Source: 2-02-FULL-55-14 sp964581115
Lineage (GTDB): Bacteria > Bacteroidota > Ignavibacteria > UBA10030
Length of the DNA: 64,000 nucleotides
Assembly (NCBI GenBank): GCA_964581115.1
Contig: CAZOMY010000011.1
Coordinates: 16,741-80,740, forward strand
Direction of reading: 5' to 3'
Shown here: positions 35,904 through 44,628 of the stretch, piece by piece
Layout: each line of letters opens with the position of its first letter
How positions within the stretch are numbered: position 1 is the stretch's first letter
Notes under the pieces: model-generated
The model's database searches: none
Told to the model about the DNA's origin: nothing
What the model saw: the letters and a program-made list of their open reading frames with translations, nothing else
Made by a program: the position numbers and the translations under genes

Positions 35904-38084
35904 ATGAATCGCAGCACGATCCTCTTTCTGACGGTGCTCGTCGCCACGAGCGAAGCTCTCGCGCAGGGACGAAAACATGCCGTGCATCAGCGTGGCATGC
36001 TCCATCAGACCGTGTATAACACGGGCGAGCTTGGGCGGAGCTACGACCAGGGGACGGCGGGCATTACACCCGGACTTCCGTCATTCGAATGGCCCGCTCG
36101 GTCTGCCATCACCGTCGACTCGAAACCGTACACGGGTCAACACAACTCATTTGGAGGCGGCGTTCAGATCGCAGTGAGCCGTCGCGACACGACCCGGATG
36201 TATGCCTATTGCGGTGCGGTCTCCGGTTTGCCGGTGGCAGGCACGTACAGCTTTCCGCTCGACCTGGCGCGCACAGAGAACTACCCCTTGCGCCCGGACG
36301 GCAGCGTGAATCCATTGTACGATCCGAACGAGGCGGAAGAGATCATCGTCTCGAAATGGGCCACGCCGATGGGCTTGACCGTCACGAGAACAAGCCGGGC
36401 GTGGAGCCATCCGGATTACGACGACTTCATCATCTACGAGTACGAGTTCGAAAACACGGGCGATCATGACGGTCTGGCGGCGACCCCTGGCCGGACGGAC
36501 ACGCTCCGCGACGTCTACATCAGTTTCGCGTACGGACTCGCTCCCGGCAAGACAGGTCATGAGCGCCAATTCAACCGCTGGAGTGGAGGCGACTTCCAGC
36601 AGGTCGACGTCTACGCACGCTGGGACCGTCGTCGATGGCTTAGTTACGCCTCCGACCGATTTGGCAAGCCCGACCCGCAGTACTTTGCCGAGTGGGCCTC
36701 GACGGGCAAGAATGGAGGGGGTCTCCAGGCACCACAGGCGGTCGGCTTCGTTCAGCTCTATTTCGACACGACGCACCTGTCGACCAAAGGCCAGACGGCG
36801 CTCATCATCGATGCCTCCGACACGGCGAACGTCTGGGATGCGAACGGCCATATCAAGCAGCCGTTCCTGAACCGGCTGGAGACGTCGCTTCTCTCCGAGG
36901 CAAAGTACCGGGTGAACATGGACATCGCGCTCGTGCGCAAGAACTCTCCCTACCGCTCGCTCGCGAATTTCGGTCCGGACTGGATCGGTCGGGGTTCGTT
37001 CAACGTGCGGCAGAGCTGGTACTTCGGCGTCGGGAAGATGATGATCTATGGTCCCTACCGGGTACTCCCGGGAGAAAAGTTGCGCTTTGCGTTAGCGGAA
37101 GTGGCGGGCTACGGTCCGGCACGCTATGAGGAAACGCAGGCGGGCGTAGTGGATGAGGGAGGAAGTTGCGGCCAGATCTGCGGCGAAAGTGCAACGACGC
37201 AGGCGTTCTTTCCGGTGTGGAACTACCGCGACACGATCGTTTACGGCCTCGATAACCGGACGTTTGGGTCCAAGTATCTGTCGACCTATCCATTGCCGGA
37301 GTATGTGAACTCCAACGTCGTCACCGTGCGAGACGTCGCCGACCGGGCGATCGAGGCCTACACGGGTCGTCCGCTCGTGGATTATGATTCGACGCAGTAC
37401 TGGCCTGAGCAGGCTCCGGACCGGGGTGTGTACCACTTGCCGATCTCCGTACCGGCGCCGGTGGTTCGCATTGAGAACACCGATCGGGCGACGAACCGTA
37501 TCCTGTGGGAGGATCATGCCGAAAGCTTCAACGCGTCGCGCCTCCAAGCGCCGTTCAGCCACTACGAGCTCTACAAAGCCACACATCCGCTGGGGCCTTG
37601 GACGAAGCTTGACAGCATCGGTATAGCGGACCCTCGGTATTTCAACAACGGGACCTATGCTGTCATTGACCCCGGCACGCGCGTGGGCGAGGCGTACTAC
37701 TACTCGGTCCTCTCCGTCGACGCTTCGGGCCGGAAGAGCGGGCGAACGAACATCTCACTGCACCAAACGCAGCTGGGCGGCACCGACAAATTGGAGACGG
37801 TGTATGCGGTTCCGAATCCGTTCATCGTCCAATCGGGCTTCTCGGGAGCCGGAGAGCCGCAGAACAAGGTGGGTTTCTACAATCTGCCGAAGCAGTGCAC
37901 GATCCGGATCCTGTCGTACAGCGGCCAGCTTGTGGAGACGATCGTGCATGACAGCGGCGACTACTCCGCCGAGTACTTCCAGGTAACACGCAACAACCAG
38001 CTCATCGCATCGGGCGTCTATTTCTTCGTCGTTGAAACGCCGGACGGCAAGCGGACCCACGGCTCCTTCGTGATCATCAAGTAG
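35904..38084 (+). CDS. Secreted surface protein with T9SS-like C-terminal tail
   Basis: 726 residues, signal peptide 1-21, no lipobox. The central part is mostly beta structure with many Trp/Tyr and no enzyme motif that I recognise. A fibronectin-like stretch (about 530-620) comes next. The last 85 residues have V-Y-A-V-P-N-P-F-I-V, then I-R-I-L-S-Y-S-G-Q-L-V-E-T-I and end V-I-I-K, which is the FlgD/T9SS type A sorting pattern. It lies 15 bases after the TonB receptor. In that place a SusD-like glycan binder would be expected, so it may be a substitute binding protein. That is an inference from position only. Confidence 0.6.
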   Translation: MNRSTILFLTVLVATSEALAQGRKHAVHQRGMLHQTVYNTGELGRSYDQGTAGITPGLPSFEWPARSAITVDSKPYTGQHNSFGGGVQIAVSRRDTTRMYAYCGAVSGLPVAGTYSFPLDLARTENYPLRPDGSVNPLYDPNEAEEIIVSKWATPMGLTVTRTSRAWSHPDYDDFIIYEYEFENTGDHDGLAATPGRTDTLRDVYISFAYGLAPGKTGHERQFNRWSGGDFQQVDVYARWDRRRWLSYASDRFGKPDPQYFAEWASTGKNGGGLQAPQAVGFVQLYFDTTHLSTKGQTALIIDASDTANVWDANGHIKQPFLNRLETSLLSEAKYRVNMDIALVRKNSPYRSLANFGPDWIGRGSFNVRQSWYFGVGKMMIYGPYRVLPGEKLRFALAEVAGYGPARYEETQAGVVDEGGSCGQICGESATTQAFFPVWNYRDTIVYGLDNRTFGSKYLSTYPLPEYVNSNVVTVRDVADRAIEAYTGRPLVDYDSTQYWPEQAPDRGVYHLPISVPAPVVRIENTDRATNRILWEDHAESFNASRLQAPFSHYELYKATHPLGPWTKLDSIGIADPRYFNNGTYAVIDPGTRVGEAYYYSVLSVDASGRKSGRTNISLHQTQLGGTDKLETVYAVPNPFIVQSGFSGAGEPQNKVGFYNLPKQCTIRILSYSGQLVETIVHDSGDYSAEYFQVTRNNQLIASGVYFFVVETPDGKRTHGSFVIIK

Positions 38085-38093
38085 GCCACCGCC

Positions 38094-39134
38094 ATGAAAA
38101 TGACCATTGCTTCCATTGTTGCCGGTCTGATCCTTCTGTGCGCTCCGGCCGCCGTCGCCCAGAAAGTGGGGACGAGTTCGCTGCAGTTTCTCAAGGTCAT
38201 GCCCGATGCCCGCGGTACGGCGATGGGTGACGCACTGGCGTCCGTCGCATCGGGCGCGAATGCGGTGTTCTGGAATCCTGCCGGCATTGCGCATGCCGAG
38301 GCCATCGAGGTCACCGGCACGACCACCAAGTGGTTGTTCGACGCCCGACAGCATGCCGTCGCCGCCGCGATCCCCCTCGACAATTGGGGAACGGTCGCCG
38401 TCCAATTCCAGTACGTCGACTACGGAACGATGCTGGTGACGCGTGCGGACCGGCTGGAATTCGTCGGCACGGGCTCGAACGTTCGGTACAATCCCGGCCT
38501 GACAGGCGAAACGTTCGATCCCGCCACACTGCTCATCGGCGTGACGTATGCAAAGAAGATGACGGACAAATTCTCGACGGGTGTGACGGTCAAGCTTATC
38601 AATGAATCGCTTTGGAGCAGCTCCACCTGGACCTATACCACGATCAGCGGAGGCATGGAGACGGTCAACACCTACGCACGGCTCGTCTTGTTCGACTTCG
38701 GATTGCAGTACAACACCGGGTACCGCACGGTCAAAGTGAGCGCATCCGTCCAGAATTTCGGAGCACAGGTGAAGTTTGCAAAGGAGGGATTCCCCGCACC
38801 GCTGGCTTTCCGCATCGGAACGGCGGCGGACATTGTCGGCGCGAATGCCCTGCTGGCGGAGTCCGAGGACAATCGCATCACACTGGCCTACGACCTCTTC
38901 CAGCCGAACGACTACAAACAGCAGATGCACCTGGGAATGGAGTACGGGTTCTCCGATGCGATCTTCCTCAGGGCAGGTTATAAGTTCTACTATGACAATG
39001 ACGGCCTGACTGCAGGCGCCGGTGTCCGTCAAACGGTCGCGGGATTCCCACTGTCGCTGGACTACAGCTACGGCTCGATGGGCGAATACCTGCCGGCCGT
39101 GCACCGCATCGGCTTAGGAGTACAATTGCCATGA
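38094..39134 (+). CDS. PorV/PorQ-family (UPF0164-like) outer-membrane barrel
   Basis: 346 residues with a signal peptide (1-23). The mature N-terminus has L-K-V-M-P-D-A-R-G-T-A-M-G-D-A-L-A-S-V-A-S-G-A-N-A-V-F-W-N-P-A-G split over the typical PorV/UPF0164 start (D-A-R, then F-W-N-P-A-G). Alternating beta strands follow throughout. These proteins are relatives of FadL. PorV acts as shuttle of T9SS cargo at the outer membrane. Here it lies between a T9SS-tailed protein and another barrel in the same operon, so a dedicated role in exporting or anchoring the locus proteins is possible. Confidence 0.75.
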   Translation: MKMTIASIVAGLILLCAPAAVAQKVGTSSLQFLKVMPDARGTAMGDALASVASGANAVFWNPAGIAHAEAIEVTGTTTKWLFDARQHAVAAAIPLDNWGTVAVQFQYVDYGTMLVTRADRLEFVGTGSNVRYNPGLTGETFDPATLLIGVTYAKKMTDKFSTGVTVKLINESLWSSSTWTYTTISGGMETVNTYARLVLFDFGLQYNTGYRTVKVSASVQNFGAQVKFAKEGFPAPLAFRIGTAADIVGANALLAESEDNRITLAYDLFQPNDYKQQMHLGMEYGFSDAIFLRAGYKFYYDNDGLTAGAGVRQTVAGFPLSLDYSYGSMGEYLPAVHRIGLGVQLP

Positions 39135-40672
39135 ATCGACGACAGCGATGGGGTACCGCCAAGGTGGTCTTCTCGAAGACGATCCGCGCAATGCTCGCGA
39201 CGATCACAATGCTTGGAACGCCGGCGCTGATGTTGTCGCAGGGCGCGGGAGCTCCGCTGACATTGCAGGGACTGGACCAATCGACGCTGGGCGATGTCCG
39301 CGGCCGCGGCATGGGTGGAGCCGTTCTGGCTTCGACACAGTCGGCGAATGCCGTCTTCACGAATCCTGCGCTCCTAACCCGGATCGACCGCCTCGAAGTA
39401 CGCATGGCCGGAACGGGCGTCGCCACGATCCAGCGGCAATCGCAGGAATGGACCCCCAACCGTCTCTACGCGGGCTTCAGCATTCTCATGGAGGACAAGT
39501 GGGAGGGCATCAAGGACCCGCTTGTGCGGCAGATACTGACCAATCCGATCACCTCCCTGCCGGAAACCACGTGGGTTCCGCCGGCAAGTCCGTACGAGCG
39601 ACTGCAGAAGCCGTATGACGACCTCGGTCCCAATTGGTCACGCACCTTCACCAAGGGTGCTCCGCTGACGTTCGCCGCGGCCATGCCGTTCGAGCTCATG
39701 GAGATGACGTTCGTGGCGGGGATCGGCGCCGGGGAAGCATACGATCTGACGCACTACTTCCAGAACAACAATGTTCTCGACCCGATGATCGGGTCATTCC
39801 GGCCGTCGCCGATCCCGATGGTGGCCACCGGCGACACAGCGTATGTCCAATGGTATCAGCACACGCGCAAGCGGCTCGGGTCGGTATCGACCATGAACCC
39901 TGCGCTGGCGCTCAAGCACGGATCGCTCAGTGTCGGCGTGACGGCGACCATCCTGTTCGGTTCGTCGGACGACTACGAATTCCGGCTCGACCGGGGCGTG
40001 CTGAACTTCATCAACAATGCTTTCAAGGTCGACCCGGTGCGGTACGCGGTGACGCACCTCGGCACGTCAAACTACTCCGGCGCCAGCGCGACGCTCGGCC
40101 TGCTCTGGGAAAACCCGCGCTACGCCCTGGGCCTCACCGCGGCGCTGCCGCTCACGATCACCCGCTCATTTGAACGGACGGTGACGATCGACACATCGTT
40201 GGCGGTCACGAGCCGCAAGGAGTCGGGTGAGGAGTCGCTGAAACTGCCGCTGCGGGTGGGGGGCGGCGTGATCTTGACCCCGACGGACCGCTGGACGGTG
40301 AGCTTCGACTATGTCATGACTGGCTTCGCGCGCTCCGAGCAGACCAGGGCGGATGGTACGACGACCTCATCGTGGGTGGGTTCGGCAAATTACCGGATGG
40401 GCGTGGAATACCTGGCATGGGACCTCCTGTCCATCCGCGCCGGGTACCGACAAGACACGCAGCCGTTCGCCATGGTCGGGTCGGCCATCCTCGACGAGCC
40501 TGTGAGGTCATCGGTGACGACGTTCGGCTTGGGAACGCAGCTCTTGGGATTCCTGGTCGACGCGGCCTACGAGTACACGGCGCTGAAGTACCAGGACATG
40601 TGGCAATCGAATGTGAATTACAACCTGACGGAGCACCATCGGTTCTTGGTGGAGGTGGGGTATCGGTTCTGA
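39131..40672 (+). CDS. FadL/OmpP1-like outer-membrane protein
   Basis: 513 residues. A long basic N-terminus precedes a hydrophobic signal region (about 20-37). The mature start has L-G-D-V-R-G-R-G-M-G-G-A-V-L-A-S-T-Q-S-A-N-A-V-F-T-N-P-A-L-L type sequence, as in FadL/OmpP1 relatives. The rest is beta-barrel and ends in an aromatic residue (V-G-Y-R-F). It may pass hydrophobic or oligomeric substrates. Its start overlaps the stop of the PorV-like gene by 4 bases, so it is the last gene of the receptor operon. A GC-rich palindrome (40684-40697) follows. Confidence 0.65.
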   Translation: MNRRQRWGTAKVVFSKTIRAMLATITMLGTPALMLSQGAGAPLTLQGLDQSTLGDVRGRGMGGAVLASTQSANAVFTNPALLTRIDRLEVRMAGTGVATIQRQSQEWTPNRLYAGFSILMEDKWEGIKDPLVRQILTNPITSLPETTWVPPASPYERLQKPYDDLGPNWSRTFTKGAPLTFAAAMPFELMEMTFVAGIGAGEAYDLTHYFQNNNVLDPMIGSFRPSPIPMVATGDTAYVQWYQHTRKRLGSVSTMNPALALKHGSLSVGVTATILFGSSDDYEFRLDRGVLNFINNAFKVDPVRYAVTHLGTSNYSGASATLGLLWENPRYALGLTAALPLTITRSFERTVTIDTSLAVTSRKESGEESLKLPLRVGGGVILTPTDRWTVSFDYVMTGFARSEQTRADGTTTSSWVGSANYRMGVEYLAWDLLSIRAGYRQDTQPFAMVGSAILDEPVRSSVTTFGLGTQLLGFLVDAAYEYTALKYQDMWQSNVNYNLTEHHRFLVEVGYRF

Positions 40673-40745
40673 AGGGTTTCGCGCCGCGGACGCGGCGGGT
40701 GCGGTGACCGCAGAGAGAATAGATTACGGCGACGAATTGGACCGG

Positions 40746-41126
40746 CTACCTGAGCCCATTAACGATTCGTGTGATTCCGTCGCGCAACAGGGGAACGTTG
40801 AAATTGACAAGCAGGCCCAGCCGTAACCCGGTGAGTCGGAGATAGTTCAGAAGTTGCTTCTTGTGCACGGGCAGAATCGTCTCGACGGATTTCAGTTCGA
40901 TCACAACAAGCTCACACACGATCATATCTGCGCGAAATCCAATTCCAAGATCCTTTCCCTTGAAGTTGACTGGGATCTCGACTTGGCGCCGCAAACTGAT
41001 CTGGCGGGTTGAAAGTTCATGGGCAACCGCTTTTTCGTATACAGACTCAAGCAGGCCAGGACCAAGCACTCGATGAAGGGTGAAGCAGGCGTCAAGGATT
41101 TTTGTTGCAGCCTCATTCTCATGCAT
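40746..41126 (-). CDS. GxxExxY family protein
   Basis: 126 residues with the defining motif in G-P-G-L-L-E-S-V-Y-E (22-31). Further conserved parts are F-R-A-D-M-I-V-C-E-L-V-V-I-E-L-K-S-V and Q-L-L-N-Y-L-R-L-T-G-L-R-L-G-L-L-V-N-F, which look like a PD-(D/E)XK nuclease-like core. The function is unknown. The family occurs as scattered single genes in environmental Bacteroidota and relatives. It is on the opposite strand to all neighbours and interrupts the uronate locus. Start at 41126 chosen for homology and a GAGGGG 6 bases ahead. Confidence 0.85.
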   Translation of the reverse strand: MHENEAATKILDACFTLHRVLGPGLLESVYEKAVAHELSTRQISLRRQVEIPVNFKGKDLGIGFRADMIVCELVVIELKSVETILPVHKKQLLNYLRLTGLRLGLLVNFNVPLLRDGITRIVNGLR

Positions 41127-41267
41127 ATCGACCCCTCGAGGTGAGCGCCCACAGTCTACAATTTGCAGCGACCTTGTGCAAGCCTGGGCGTTCCGTCTAT
41201 CACTCAAACGCTGCGTTCGCCGCTACCGTCGCGTGCGCTGCGCAAAATGACCAAGGAAGGAAATCCG

Positions 41268-42023
41268 ATGGTTGGATTGAACGGTAAGACCGCTCTCGTC
41301 TCCGGCGGAGCTCGCGACATCGGGCGCGCGGTTTCGATCAAGCTCGCGTCGCTCGGCGCATCCGTGGCGTTCAGTTACTATGAAAGCAAAGAACAGGGAG
41401 ACGAAACGCTCGCCGCCATCACGAAAGCCGGTGGGAGGGGGGCAGCATTCTTCTGCGACATCACGAAAGAGGAAAGCATCAAGGCCTTCGTCGAAGGAGC
41501 ACAGAAAGCGTTCAGCGGTCCGATCCACATTCTCGTCAACGTGGCCGGCGGGCTTGTCGGCCGCAAGACGATGGGCGAGATGGACGTGGCCTTCTGGGAC
41601 CTGCTGTTTGCGCTGAACACGCGAAGCACGTTCCTCGTGACAAAGCACGCTCTTCCGGCCATGGCCGATGGCGGCTCGATCGTGAACTTTGCCTCGCAGG
41701 CGGCGCGCGACGGTGGCGGCCCAGGTGCCATCGCCTACGCCTCGTCAAAGGGAGCCGTGCTGACGATGACGCGCGGACTGGCCAAAGAGCTCGGTCCTCG
41801 AAAGATCCGGGTCAACGCGGTGTCGCCAGGCATGATCGCGACGACGTTCCACGACACCTTTACAAAGCCCGAGGTGCGTCAACGCGTTGCGTCGATGACG
41901 CCACTCGGCCGCGAAGGGAACGCCTCGGAGGTTGCGGATCTCGTGGCCTACCTTGCGGGCGAGGAGTCCTCGTTCATCAACGGCGAGGCGATCGATATCA
42001 ATGGCGGGATCTTCTTCTCGTGA
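41268..42023 (+). CDS. SDR-family oxidoreductase, probable DEH (4-deoxy-5-hexoseulose uronate) reductase
   Basis: 251 residues from the ATG at 41268, which has AGGAAGG 7 bases ahead. The cofactor motif S-G-G-A-R-D-I-G is at 12-19, and the catalytic residues are Ser143, Tyr157 and Lys161. It is a FabG-like SDR with the C-terminal I-N-G-E-A-I-D-I-N-G-G. In alginate loci of marine and soil bacteria an SDR of this kind reduces DEH to 2-keto-3-deoxygluconate. Position directly before the PL17-like lyase supports that role. A general oxoacyl reductase is the alternative. Confidence 0.7.
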   Translation: MVGLNGKTALVSGGARDIGRAVSIKLASLGASVAFSYYESKEQGDETLAAITKAGGRGAAFFCDITKEESIKAFVEGAQKAFSGPIHILVNVAGGLVGRKTMGEMDVAFWDLLFALNTRSTFLVTKHALPAMADGGSIVNFASQAARDGGGPGAIAYASSKGAVLTMTRGLAKELGPRKIRVNAVSPGMIATTFHDTFTKPEVRQRVASMTPLGREGNASEVADLVAYLAGEESSFINGEAIDINGGIFFS

Positions 42024-44473
42024 TGAGAAACATGACACAGAGGCCCACAGAGGAGAAACGGAGTTCCACAGAGAAGAGCGTGGACATGTTTAGCAAACCT
42101 CTGTGGGTGTCTGTCTGTTCTCTGTGGAACGCTGTGTCCCGCTTTTTCTTGAAGAAAAGCATGGCACAGAGATCCACAGAGGAGCAACGAAGTTCCACGG
42201 AGAAAAGCATGAACAAGCATCACAAACCTCTGTGGGTCTCTGTCTATTCTCTGTGGAACTCTGCGTCCCGCTTTCTGCCTCGTACGGGCGGGTTCCGGGT
42301 GCCAGCGTTGATCGTGGCGATGATGACGGGTGTGGTCGCCCAAAGCTCCCATCCCTCCCTCATGCTCACGGCAACGGAGGCGAAGGCGATCAAGAGAGCG
42401 TTGGGCAGCACGCCGCTGCTCGATACGGCCTTCCAGCGCTCGGTGCGCATCGTGGAGGCGGCCGTATCGAGGCCGATCCGTGTGCCGAAGCCGGCAGATG
42501 CCAGCGGACCGGTACACCAGCGGCACAAGGAGAACTATCTCGAGATGCAACAGGCCGGCGTGCTCTTCGCGATCACCGGAGACGAACGCTACGCCCGTTT
42601 TGTACGCGACATGCTGTTAGCCTACGCGGAGTTGTGGCCGACCCTGCCGAAACATCCGCAAGCCGGGGGTGAGTCGTACGGACGGCTGTTCTGGCAGTCG
42701 CTGAACGAGACGGTCTGGCTCGTGCATGCTACGCAAGCATACGACGGTGTACACTCATGGTTATCGAGCGCGGATCGCACGACGATCGAAGGACGCCTGA
42801 TCCGACCGATGGCGCAATACTTTGTCGCCGAGCATGCGTCGGTCGTCGATCGCATCCATAATCACGGTGCGTGGATGGCCGCCGCGGTCGGCATGGCAGG
42901 ATATGTTCTGGGCGACACGACCTTGTCGAACCAAGCCCTCTACGGTACGAGACTGGACCGCCAAGGCGGATACTTGGCACAGTTGGATCAACTCTTCTCA
43001 CCCGACGGCTACTACACGGAGGGGGCTTACTACGCGCGCTATGCACTCATGCCGTTCGTCGGGTTCGCTCAGGTCATCGAGAACAACCAGCCGTCGCTCG
43101 GGATCTTCTCGTATCGAGACAGCATCATCCGTAAGGCAGTGAACGCCACACTTCAGCTCACGTACACTGACGGCGCGTTTCTCCCGATCAACGACGCGAT
43201 GAAGGAGAAGACCTTCCTTTCGCCGGAGCTCATCCTGGCGACCAACACGGTCTATCGCCAGTATCGCGCCGACACCGGACTGTTCTGGGTGGCACGGCAG
43301 CATGGAGAAGTGCTTCTGAACGGTGCCGGACTGGCGGTGGCGGAAGCGCTCCGCGACGCGGAGGCCGTCACGCCATTTCCGTACGCAAGTATCGAACTTC
43401 GCGACGGCGGAGACGGAACGCGGGGCGGGGTGGGAATACTGCGGGCCGGAATGATGGAGGATCAGTCGCTCCTTCTGATGAAGTACACGTCGCACGGGCT
43501 GTCGCACGGGCATTTCGACAAACTCGGAATCCTGTATTATGACCAAGGACGCGAGATCCTGCAGGACTACGGCGCGGCAAGGTTTGTGAACGTCGAGACG
43601 AAGTACGGCGGTCGGTATCTGCCCGAGAACCGGACATGGGCGAAGCAGACCGTGGCCCACAATACCGTTGTTGTGGACGAGCGGTCGCAGTTCGACGGCA
43701 AGGAGAGTGTGTCGGAGCAGTACCACGGCGTGCGGCACTTCTTTTACGCGAACGATCCGGCGCTTCAGTCGATGAGTGCGACCGTGTCGGATGTAACTTT
43801 GGGCGTCCGGATGCAACGAACGCTGCTTATGATCTCCGATGCACGGTTTGCCAAACCACTGGTGGTTGATATCATCCGGGTGAACGGCGAGCGCGATCAC
43901 CAGGTTGACCTGCCCTTCTACTATTTCGGGCAGATCGTGAACACGAACGTGAAGTACACGGCGCATGAAGCGAGGCGTGAGGCGCTGGGAGTAACGAACG
44001 GATACCAACATCTCTGGGTGGAGGCGGACGGACGCGCCAGCGGGCCGGCACAGGTCACCCTGCTCAACGGACGCCGTTACTATACGCTGACGACGGCAGC
44101 TGACAGCGGTACACACGTCTATTTCACGCGCATCGGAGCGAACGATCCCAACTTCAACCTCCGAAATGAGCCGGGTCTGCTCTTTCGTCGTCGGGCGAAG
44201 GAGACGGTGTTCGCCACCACGCTTGAGCCGCATGGGATCTTCGACCCGGTCAAAGAATTCTCAGTCGGCCTGCACCCGACGATCAGCGCCGTGCATGTCG
44301 TGGCCTCCAATGATGCTGGAACGATCGTGGATCTGACAGGGCGGGAAGGATTCCATTGGACGGTGATGGTGACGAACCGTCGTTCGGATCCTAGCGCAGA
44401 ACACGAGATAAAGGTGGATAAGGCGACGTATCGGTGGAAGGGAGACGTGGAGGTGGAAAAGGGCGGGAGATAG
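42023..44473 (+). CDS. PL17-like oligoalginate lyase
   Basis: 816 residues if started at the ATG that overlaps the previous stop (TGATG). The first 90 or so residues are the translated 129-base repeat and unlikely to be part of the enzyme. An internal ATG at 42209 gives a shorter leader before the hydrophobic V-P-A-L-I-V-A-M-M-T-G-V-V signal. The enzyme itself has an alginate-lyase toroid with I-H-N-H-G-A-W (Asn281, His282, full-length frame counted from 42020), Y-T-E-G-A-Y-Y-A-R-Y (Tyr337/338) and a C-terminal heparinase II/III domain with L-S-H-G-H-F-D-K. This is the PL17 layout, which releases unsaturated monomers from the chain end. Confidence 0.82.
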   Translation: MRNMTQRPTEEKRSSTEKSVDMFSKPLWVSVCSLWNAVSRFFLKKSMAQRSTEEQRSSTEKSMNKHHKPLWVSVYSLWNSASRFLPRTGGFRVPALIVAMMTGVVAQSSHPSLMLTATEAKAIKRALGSTPLLDTAFQRSVRIVEAAVSRPIRVPKPADASGPVHQRHKENYLEMQQAGVLFAITGDERYARFVRDMLLAYAELWPTLPKHPQAGGESYGRLFWQSLNETVWLVHATQAYDGVHSWLSSADRTTIEGRLIRPMAQYFVAEHASVVDRIHNHGAWMAAAVGMAGYVLGDTTLSNQALYGTRLDRQGGYLAQLDQLFSPDGYYTEGAYYARYALMPFVGFAQVIENNQPSLGIFSYRDSIIRKAVNATLQLTYTDGAFLPINDAMKEKTFLSPELILATNTVYRQYRADTGLFWVARQHGEVLLNGAGLAVAEALRDAEAVTPFPYASIELRDGGDGTRGGVGILRAGMMEDQSLLLMKYTSHGLSHGHFDKLGILYYDQGREILQDYGAARFVNVETKYGGRYLPENRTWAKQTVAHNTVVVDERSQFDGKESVSEQYHGVRHFFYANDPALQSMSATVSDVTLGVRMQRTLLMISDARFAKPLVVDIIRVNGERDHQVDLPFYYFGQIVNTNVKYTAHEARREALGVTNGYQHLWVEADGRASGPAQVTLLNGRRYYTLTTAADSGTHVYFTRIGANDPNFNLRNEPGLLFRRRAKETVFATTLEPHGIFDPVKEFSVGLHPTISAVHVVASNDAGTIVDLTGREGFHWTVMVTNRRSDPSAEHEIKVDKATYRWKGDVEVEKGGR
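42032..42289 (+). repeat. Two tandem 129-base hairpin elements
   Basis: Copy 1 (42032-42160) and copy 2 (42161-42289) are direct repeats. In copy 1 CCCACAGAGG (42044) pairs with CCTCTGTGGG (42098), and TTCCACAGAGAA (42064) with TTCTCTGTGGAA (42118), in the order a-b-a'-b'. All four arms share a CCACAGAG core, so a nested hairpin is also possible. The length, 43 codons, keeps the frame open. The element is read as the N-terminus of the PL17-like gene. Confidence 0.85.
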
Positions 44474-44503
44474 TTGCGATTTGTGGGTTGCGTGTTACGC
44501 GAT

Positions 44504-44538
44504 CCGAGTCCCGAGTCCCGAGTCCCGAGTCCCGAGAT
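44504..44538 (+). repeat. CCGAGTC 7-mer array, copy 1
   Basis: Four perfect CCGAGTC units plus one variant (ccgagat). The same unit (CCCGAGT in another phase) makes the much longer array at 46456-46677. It lies in the 155-base spacer between the PL17-like gene and kdgF. Confidence 0.9.
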
Positions 44539-44562
44539 CCATAACCCGCGTTCGAAGCTAAC

Positions 44563-44604
44563 GTTCACCGTTCACTGTTCACTGTTCACTGTTCACCGTT
44601 CTCC
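44563..44604 (+). repeat. GTTCACY 7-mer array before kdgF
   Basis: Six consecutive 7-mers: gttcacc, gttcact three times, gttcacc, gttctcc. It ends 24 bases before the kdgF start. It is a different unit from the neighbouring CCGAGTC array but has the same period. Confidence 0.9.
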
Positions 44605-44628
44605 GACTTCTAAATAAGAGATTCTCCA

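Noticed and set aside
35904..38084. SusD homologue next to the TonB receptor
   Set aside because: The protein has no lipobox and is beta-rich with a T9SS tail, whereas SusD is a lipoprotein of mainly TPR-like helices.
40684..40697. Rho-independent terminator after the FadL-like gene
   Set aside because: The GC palindrome is present, but no T-run follows, so it is mentioned only as a possible structure.
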